64,000 nucleotides of DNA from Rhizobium grahamii CCGE 502 (GTDB lineage: Bacteria > Pseudomonadota > Alphaproteobacteria > Rhizobiales > Rhizobiaceae). Position 1 is the first letter of the stretch, and the number at the start of each line of letters is the position of its first letter. The stretch is from contig NZ_AEYE02000038.1 in assembly GCF_000298315.2 (NCBI RefSeq), positions 62,001 to 126,000 of the forward strand, written 5' to 3'. Of the stretch, positions 59,038-64,000 are shown piece by piece. Under the pieces are notes generated by a model, which worked only from the letters and a program-made list of their open reading frames with translations, made no database searches and was not told where the DNA came from. The translations under genes and the position numbers were made by a program.

Positions 59038-60009
59038 TTAGCCGGCCTTTCGTGGCGCGAAGCCGAGCGCCAGGACTAGAAAGATCAAGGTGCCCGTTCC
59101 AACCTGCTGCCAGTAGAAATTCAGGCCGCTTAAGAGCAGGCCGTTTGCAACGATCGCAAGCAGCAGAACGCCGAGTACGGTTCCCCAAATATTGGGGCGA
59201 GCGTGGGTATGGATGGTTGTCCCTATAAATGCGGCGCCAATGGAATTGAGCAAAAATGCGTTGCCCGAATTGGGCACATAAACTGTTACGGTCGAGGTCA
59301 GTACCAGACCTGCCACCGCTGCGATGACGCCAATCAGGACATAGGTTCCTGCAAGAATGATGCGCAGCGGCAGTCCGGAATAGCGCACAATATCGGCCTG
59401 TAGGCCCGCGGCAACGACCACGCGGCCGAACCGGCTCTGCGAAAGCACAAAGGCGGCGGCGGCGGCAGTGGCGAGCGCGATGACCAGCGGCACTGGGATA
59501 CCAAGGATCGTGCCATGCCCGATAGCGCGAAAGGAATCCGGTATCGCATTTTGCGGGAGGTAGATCGGATTCCCGCCGTTGGTGAGCAGCTGCTGAATGC
59601 TGCGCCCAACAAAGAGCGTGCCAAGCGTCGCAAGAAAAGGCGAAAGGCCTGCCCAGGAAATGAGAAGCCCGTTGAACGCACCGACAAGTGCCCCCGCCGC
59701 AAGCCCCCCCAAAGCCGCAATGCTGACGGGATGGCCTGTCAGCACCAATGACACGAAAGCAAAGCTGGAAAAATCGATCGCCGCGCCGATCGACAGATCA
59801 ATACCGCCCGAAGCGACGGCGAAGGTCATGGCGACGGCAACGATTGCCAGCAAGCTGAAATTGTTGGCAAGCAGGCTGGTCAGGTTGCTAGGCGTCAGGA
59901 AGCTCGGTGCTAGCGATGCAAACAGCGAAAAGACGCAGATCAACGCGATGAAGAGAGCAGATCGGCCGCCCAGCGCGACAACATTCCTTGAAAGAGATTT
60001 GGTCGCCAT
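59038..60009 (-). CDS. Sugar-type ABC transporter permease (RbsC family), second subunit
   Basis: A 323-residue permease with about 8-10 membrane spans and the family loop AVASGGIDLSIGA. The ATG at 60009 (MATKSLSRNVV) lies 3 bp behind the stop of the other permease gene; the longer frame to 60297 overlaps it. It is the last gene of a four-gene importer operon on the minus strand. Confidence 0.9.
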   Translation of the reverse strand: MATKSLSRNVVALGGRSALFIALICVFSLFASLAPSFLTPSNLTSLLANNFSLLAIVAVAMTFAVASGGIDLSIGAAIDFSSFAFVSLVLTGHPVSIAALGGLAAGALVGAFNGLLISWAGLSPFLATLGTLFVGRSIQQLLTNGGNPIYLPQNAIPDSFRAIGHGTILGIPVPLVIALATAAAAAFVLSQSRFGRVVVAAGLQADIVRYSGLPLRIILAGTYVLIGVIAAVAGLVLTSTVTVYVPNSGNAFLLNSIGAAFIGTTIHTHARPNIWGTVLGVLLLAIVANGLLLSGLNFYWQQVGTGTLIFLVLALGFAPRKAG

Positions 60010-60011
60010 GG

Positions 60012-61031
60012 TCAAACGTCCCTGCGAATAAGTGTGGTAGCCGATACAGTCAGCAGGATCAGTACACCCTCGACGCCGCTGACCATCGTGCTGGCGAGGT
60101 TGAGGAGCTGAAAGCCGTTGAGAAGAATACCGACGAACAAAGCCGATAGCAGGGTGCCGCCGATGGTCGGAACAAGCCGGCGGGAAAACACCGATCCGAG
60201 CAGCGCGGTGACGACCACAGGCAGGAGCATCTCGCCCGAACCCGTACTTGCGCCACTGAGATATGCTGTGTTGAGGATGCCGGCGAGACCACCGCAAAGA
60301 CCGCTGATCAGGAAGGCTGAGGCGAGATAGGCCTTCACCGGAATGCCTGCGGAGCGCGCGGCTTCCGGAAATTCACCAACCGCATAAAGTCGCAGCCCAT
60401 AGCGCGTACCCTGCACGAGAAGAGACATCGCCAGCGAAAAGGCGATCAGCACATAGCCAAGCACCGGGATACCTAAAGGCCCCTGGGAGGAGAGTGCTGT
60501 GAGCACATCGCTGGAGGCAGGAATGACCGTGTTTTCCGTCAGCACAAGCTCGAGCCCGGCAATGATATTCATGACCGCCAGGGTCGCCAAAAGAGGCACA
60601 ATGCCGATCCCGGCCACCGCAATCGCGTTTACCGCGCCGACCGCAAGGCCTGAACCGAGCGCCGCGATCACGGCGGCGCCGTCACCGTAGCCTGCCTGTA
60701 TCAAGCTTGCGTAAATGGCTGCACTAACACCCATGTTGGCGGCGAGCGAAAGATCGATGCCGCCGGTCACGACATTCGGACCTCCCGCTATTACGACGAC
60801 CGTGAGGCCTATCGCCAGAACCCCGGTGATTGCCGTCTGGCCCAGGATATTGCCGATGTTGAACACCGAAAGGAAGAAGGGCGCCGAAACGGAGAATATG
60901 ACGAGGATCAACAGAAAGGTTATTAAGGCGCCATAACGCAGCAGAGTGGCAGCGAGCCGGGTCTTTTGCTGAGGCCTCTCCGGTTCCGCTCCGGAAACGG
61001 GAGCCGCGTAGCTTTCGATATCAACTGACAT
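60012..61031 (-). CDS. Sugar-type ABC transporter permease (RbsC family), first subunit
   Basis: A 339-residue permease with the same fold as its neighbour (VIAGGPNVVTGGIDLSL). It overlaps the ATPase gene by 11 bp. Two different permeases in one operon suggest a heterodimeric channel. Confidence 0.9.
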   Translation of the reverse strand: MSVDIESYAAPVSGAEPERPQQKTRLAATLLRYGALITFLLILVIFSVSAPFFLSVFNIGNILGQTAITGVLAIGLTVVVIAGGPNVVTGGIDLSLAANMGVSAAIYASLIQAGYGDGAAVIAALGSGLAVGAVNAIAVAGIGIVPLLATLAVMNIIAGLELVLTENTVIPASSDVLTALSSQGPLGIPVLGYVLIAFSLAMSLLVQGTRYGLRLYAVGEFPEAARSAGIPVKAYLASAFLISGLCGGLAGILNTAYLSGASTGSGEMLLPVVVTALLGSVFSRRLVPTIGGTLLSALFVGILLNGFQLLNLASTMVSGVEGVLILLTVSATTLIRRDV

Positions 61032-62565
61032 GACGCAACCTTTCCCGAGCGCCGGTGGCCTCGGCCAATATGTCGTTTGCCGTGGTGTGGCTGGATTGAA
61101 GCTCGCGCGTGACGCGCCCGCGGAACATCACGAGGACCCGATCCGTCATGCCGACGAGTTCATCGAGATCCGTGGAGAGAAGGATGACGCTTGCTCCGCT
61201 CGAAACGAGGTCGGCGATCAGTGCATAGATCTCGGCTTTTGCGCCGATATCGACGCCCATTGTGGGTTCGTCCAGCAGATAAAGGTCGGTGTCGCGAGCC
61301 AGCCATTTCGCTATCGCCACCTTCTGCTGATTGCCGCCAGACAGTGACCGGACCAACGCCTCTCGCCCGTCAGCCTTGATCTGAAGCTTTCGGACGAGTT
61401 TATCCGTCTCCCCTGCTTCAGCCTTCCTGTCGAGCCAGCCGAACCGCAAGAATCGGCCGAGGCTGGCGATGGTCACGTTTTCTCTGACACTCATATCGAG
61501 TGCCACCCCGTGGCGACGACGATCCTCCGGGACCAGGGCAAATCTTGCCTTGGCCGCGTCTCGCGGCGAGGCAAGTCGGACGTTACGACCTTCGTAGACA
61601 ATTGTCCCCGAGGTTGCGCGTTCCAGCCCAAAGAGGACACGCATCAGGTCCTTGGCACCCGATCCGAGGAGCCCGGTGATCCCGAGCACCTCACCGCGGC
61701 GCAAGGTGAAGGAAACCGGCTCGAACTTGCCTGCCACCGACAGGTCTTGCACGCGAAGAAGGTCCTCGCCGAGACGCACCTGACGAGCGGGAAAGAGATC
61801 ACCTGTCTCGCGCGCTATCATCAACTGACCGATTTCCTCGGCAGAGGTTTCGGACAAGGCAAGCGTCGCAACATCACAGCCATTTCTCAAGATCGTGACG
61901 GTCTGGCAGATTTCTTCGATTTCTCTAAGGTAATGAGAGATGTACAAGATTGTGACGCCTTCGCCGGCGAGCCGCCTGATCAGCCGAAACAGAATATCGG
62001 CCTCCTGACGCACGAGCGCTGCTGTTGGCTCATCGAAAACGAGAACCTTGGGCTTGCGGATCAATGCACGAGTGATCTGGATGATTTGCCTTTCCGCCGT
62101 GGTCAGCTCCGAGATCAGCGCGTTCTGAGGCAGTTCGATCTCGAAATAGAACTTGAGCAATCGCGCTGCTTCGTGTCGCATGCGCCGACGATCGAGAAAG
62201 GGTGTTGCCCCAAGGCTTGGTTCGTCACCGAAGAAAAGCGCTTCCCCGACAGTGAAGCTTGGCGGCAGGAGCCGATCCTGGTGGATAAAGTGGATGCCAA
62301 GTTCTTCCGCAAGCTTCGGGGTCAGCCGGGTGAGTGTCGTGCCCTCGATCTCTATTGCGCCATCGTCTGGCTGGTGGAGACCGGCTAGGACCTTGATCAG
62401 TGTGGACTTGCCAGCTCCGTTTTGGCCGACCAACCCATGCACTGTTCCCCGTCTTACAGTCAGTCCCGCGCCATCAAGAGCGCGCGCTCCACCGAAGGTC
62501 TTGACGATCTGGCTCAGCTTGAGAATGTCGGCAGGGTCAGTTTCCGCTGTGATAATTTGGCTCAT
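61021..62565 (-). CDS. Sugar-type ABC transporter ATPase with two nucleotide-binding domains
   Basis: A 514-residue RbsA/MglA-like ATPase. The first domain has GQNGAGKST and LVFDEPTAAL. The second has a degenerate Walker A (GLLGSGAKD), LSGGNQQKVAIAKWL and LLDEPTMGVD, as usual for this family. The ATG at 62565 has a GGAG site; an ATG at 62580 is also in frame. The substrate-binding protein gene lies 65 bp upstream. Confidence 0.92.
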   Translation of the reverse strand: MSQIITAETDPADILKLSQIVKTFGGARALDGAGLTVRRGTVHGLVGQNGAGKSTLIKVLAGLHQPDDGAIEIEGTTLTRLTPKLAEELGIHFIHQDRLLPPSFTVGEALFFGDEPSLGATPFLDRRRMRHEAARLLKFYFEIELPQNALISELTTAERQIIQITRALIRKPKVLVFDEPTAALVRQEADILFRLIRRLAGEGVTILYISHYLREIEEICQTVTILRNGCDVATLALSETSAEEIGQLMIARETGDLFPARQVRLGEDLLRVQDLSVAGKFEPVSFTLRRGEVLGITGLLGSGAKDLMRVLFGLERATSGTIVYEGRNVRLASPRDAAKARFALVPEDRRRHGVALDMSVRENVTIASLGRFLRFGWLDRKAEAGETDKLVRKLQIKADGREALVRSLSGGNQQKVAIAKWLARDTDLYLLDEPTMGVDIGAKAEIYALIADLVSSGASVILLSTDLDELVGMTDRVLVMFRGRVTRELQSSHTTANDILAEATGARERLRHVS

Positions 62566-62630
62566 ATTGGTTCTCCACACGCTGAACGATGGCAGCGCCT
62601 TCGAACAGAGGCGCGGCCTGACCGCTAAAG

Positions 62631-63641
62631 TCAGCCGATGCCAAGCTTTTTGGTGACCTCGCCGACATTCGCCTTGTTGGCGAGAAGCGCCGGCACGTAG
62701 GTTTCGCGTGGCAGTTTTTCGCCAGAAAGCAGGCGGGCAACGTTGCGAATGGCGGTGCGCCCGAGTTCTGCTGGTTGCTGTGCAACGTCGGCTGCGGCTG
62801 GAGACTTGGGGTCGGCAACCAGCTGCAGGACTTCCGGGCTGCCATCGACGCCATAAGTCTTGATCTCGGTTCGCCCAGCAGCCACAAGAGCCTGCGTTGC
62901 GCCAAGCTGCGGCACATCCCAGGCCGACCAGATCGCTTTTATCGAACCTTTATCCGGATAGCGATTGAGGATCGCGGTGACCTGGGTAAAGGCATCTTGG
63001 ACGGTATTGGGGATGACATCGCGCAGTTCCGGCTTGATAATCTCCACCTTGGGGAAGTATTTGACGACGTTTACGAGCTGATCGTAACGGATCGCGCAAG
63101 GTGTGACGCCGTAGAAGCCGTTGAACACGACGATCTTACCTTCGCCGCCGATATCGGACACGAGCTGCAGGGCAAGGTCCTTGCCGAGGCCCCAGTTATC
63201 TGAGGTCGAGTTGTTCAGTGAATAGGTGGAGCCGACGTCGATGGTCAAAACCGGTATGCCTGCATCGCCGGCCTTCTTGAGCCAAGGGTCGATGACCGAC
63301 AGCGTTCCAAGAAGCTGGACAATGGCGTCCGGCTTCTGCCCGATAAGGGTCTGGAGCTGCGAAACGAGTTTGCCGTCGTTGCGCCCCGCATCCACGGCGA
63401 TCGGCTCGCCACCCAGCCGCTTTACCTCCTCGATCTGGGCATTGTAGGCCTGGAGGTCGAAAAAGTGGTCAGTGCCGGCGGCGCTGATGCCGATACGCTT
63501 GCCTTTGAGCGGCAGGTCTTCGTCAGCCAGTGTCGGACGAATCCCGACCGCTGCGACACCGGCAACCGCTGCGCCCGCCAGTGCGGTAAACTTCAGAAAG
63601 TCGCGGCGACCTAGACCTGAGCCGAATTTTTCAATCATCAT
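62631..63641 (-). CDS. Periplasmic sugar-binding protein with Tat-type signal
   Basis: A 336-residue substrate-binding protein of the ribose/galactose type (peripla_BP_4). The N terminus has GRRDFLKFTALAGAAVAGVA, a twin-arginine signal followed by a hydrophobic stretch and a likely cleavage near ALAD (here TLADED). Ligand identity cannot be read from the sequence. Export by Tat suggests it folds in the cytoplasm first. A close paralogue ends just upstream at 63815. Confidence 0.88.
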   Translation of the reverse strand: MMIEKFGSGLGRRDFLKFTALAGAAVAGVAAVGIRPTLADEDLPLKGKRIGISAAGTDHFFDLQAYNAQIEEVKRLGGEPIAVDAGRNDGKLVSQLQTLIGQKPDAIVQLLGTLSVIDPWLKKAGDAGIPVLTIDVGSTYSLNNSTSDNWGLGKDLALQLVSDIGGEGKIVVFNGFYGVTPCAIRYDQLVNVVKYFPKVEIIKPELRDVIPNTVQDAFTQVTAILNRYPDKGSIKAIWSAWDVPQLGATQALVAAGRTEIKTYGVDGSPEVLQLVADPKSPAAADVAQQPAELGRTAIRNVARLLSGEKLPRETYVPALLANKANVGEVTKKLGIG

Positions 63642-63814
63642 TTACTCCTTTGATTGTGGGTTGCTTTGGCTGTTGGGATGCGAGGCGGAGATCGTGGCAG
63701 TTGCAGCTAGCAAGGCCACCATCGTTGTCTCGCAGCTTCAAAACGACGGCTGTCGATCGTTAAGAGACAAGACGACATATTGCGGAAGCACTGGAATACC
63801 GTCTCAGCCCCGAC

Positions 63815-64000
63815 TCAATGCACCCCGAGTTTCTCGATGACCTCTTTGACGTTGCCCTTGGTCGCAAGCATGGACGCAACATAGGTTTCCCGCGGCAAGG
63901 TCTCGCCAGCCAGGACACGGGCAACATTGCGGACCGCGGTACGCCTAAATTCGGCCGGCTGCTGGACCACATTGGCCACAGCAGGGGAGTTTGGATCGGC
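63815..64000 (-). CDS. Second sugar-binding protein, C-terminal part only
   Basis: The minus frame ending at 63815 reads ADPNSPAVANVVQQPAEFRR and RNVARVLAGETLPRETYVASM, ending EKLGVH. The same blocks are found at the C terminus of the protein encoded at 62631-63641 (AAADVAQQPAELGR, RNVARLLSGEKLPRETYVPA). So it is a tandem paralogue whose start lies outside the window. Confidence 0.9.
   Translation of the reverse strand, partial: ADPNSPAVANVVQQPAEFRRTAVRNVARVLAGETLPRETYVASMLATKGNVKEVIEKLGVH

Noticed and set aside
61510-62388. Long plus-strand open frame (292 codons)
   Set aside because: It is antisense to the ABC ATPase gene, whose motifs are unambiguous; the plus frame has no recognisable domain.

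Overview
The window reads as part of a rhizobial symbiotic plasmid or island (Alphaproteobacteria, Rhizobiales). A complete nod operon nodABCSUIJ-(aldo-keto reductase)-HPQ, a separate nodFE operon, several nodD copies, a nif regulatory and accessory cluster with rpoN2 and nifA, and a repABC-type repC with its antisense RNA lie together among many decayed insertion sequences. Having nodS, nodU, nodH, nodPQ and nodFE together recalls the Rhizobium tropici group of bean/Leucaena symbionts. That placement is an inference from gene content, not a database result.

Layout. 1-366: 5' part of a nodD copy. 1746-10558: the gibberellin (GA) operon CYP112-CYP114-Fd-SDR-CYP117-GGPS-CPS-KS, followed by a PhyH-type 2-oxoglutarate dioxygenase (11069-12034). 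12892-16514: a tightly coupled five-gene cassette that I cannot match to a known pathway: amino-acid-kinase-fold kinase, NDK-like protein, methyltransferase, nucleotidyltransferase-fold protein and RpiR/SIS regulator. 16819-24341: nif region with prxS-rpoN2, nifQ, an A-type Fe-S carrier (iscN/hesB-like), nifW, nifA, a gutted nifB, fdxN, a shortened nifZ and nifT. Several -24/-12 promoters are readable. 24403-35828: the nod operon on the minus strand behind a nod box, with nodD1 divergent at 36129-37067. 37103-40527: repC with its ctRNA, between two paralogous XRE regulators. 41230-47790: nodE pseudogene, intact nodE-nodF, an OafA/SGNH acyltransferase, a broken nodA2, a nod box and a broken nodD. 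47.8-50.1 kb: IS21 and IS66 debris ending at an orphan nod box. 50138-52193: AraC and NodD-type regulators. 53557-55806: an aminotransferase/flavin-monooxygenase pair resembling the y4wEF indole-acetate locus of strain NGR234. 55.9-58.9 kb: IS debris around two SyrB-like genes. 59038-64000: a sugar-type ABC importer with two tandem substrate-binding proteins, the second cut by the window end.

How the genes work together. NodD proteins bound at nod boxes would switch on Nod-factor synthesis: NodABC backbone, NodS N-methyl, NodU carbamoyl, NodH with NodPQ sulfate, NodFE unsaturated acyl chain, NodIJ export. NifA and RpoN2 control the nif genes, and prxS-rpoN2 itself carries a NifA-type promoter. 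The GA operon, and possibly the aminotransferase/monooxygenase pair, would add plant-hormone output. The region shows strong genome erosion: nifB, nifZ, one nodA, one nodE, one nodD and at least six IS elements are broken. The promoters of the broken nifB and nodA2 survive and appear to drive the genes downstream.

The least explained part is the 12.9-16.5 kb kinase/NDK/methyltransferase/nucleotidyltransferase/RpiR operon, followed by the dioxygenase at the end of the GA operon, the aldo-keto reductase inside the nod operon, and the twin XRE regulators around repC.
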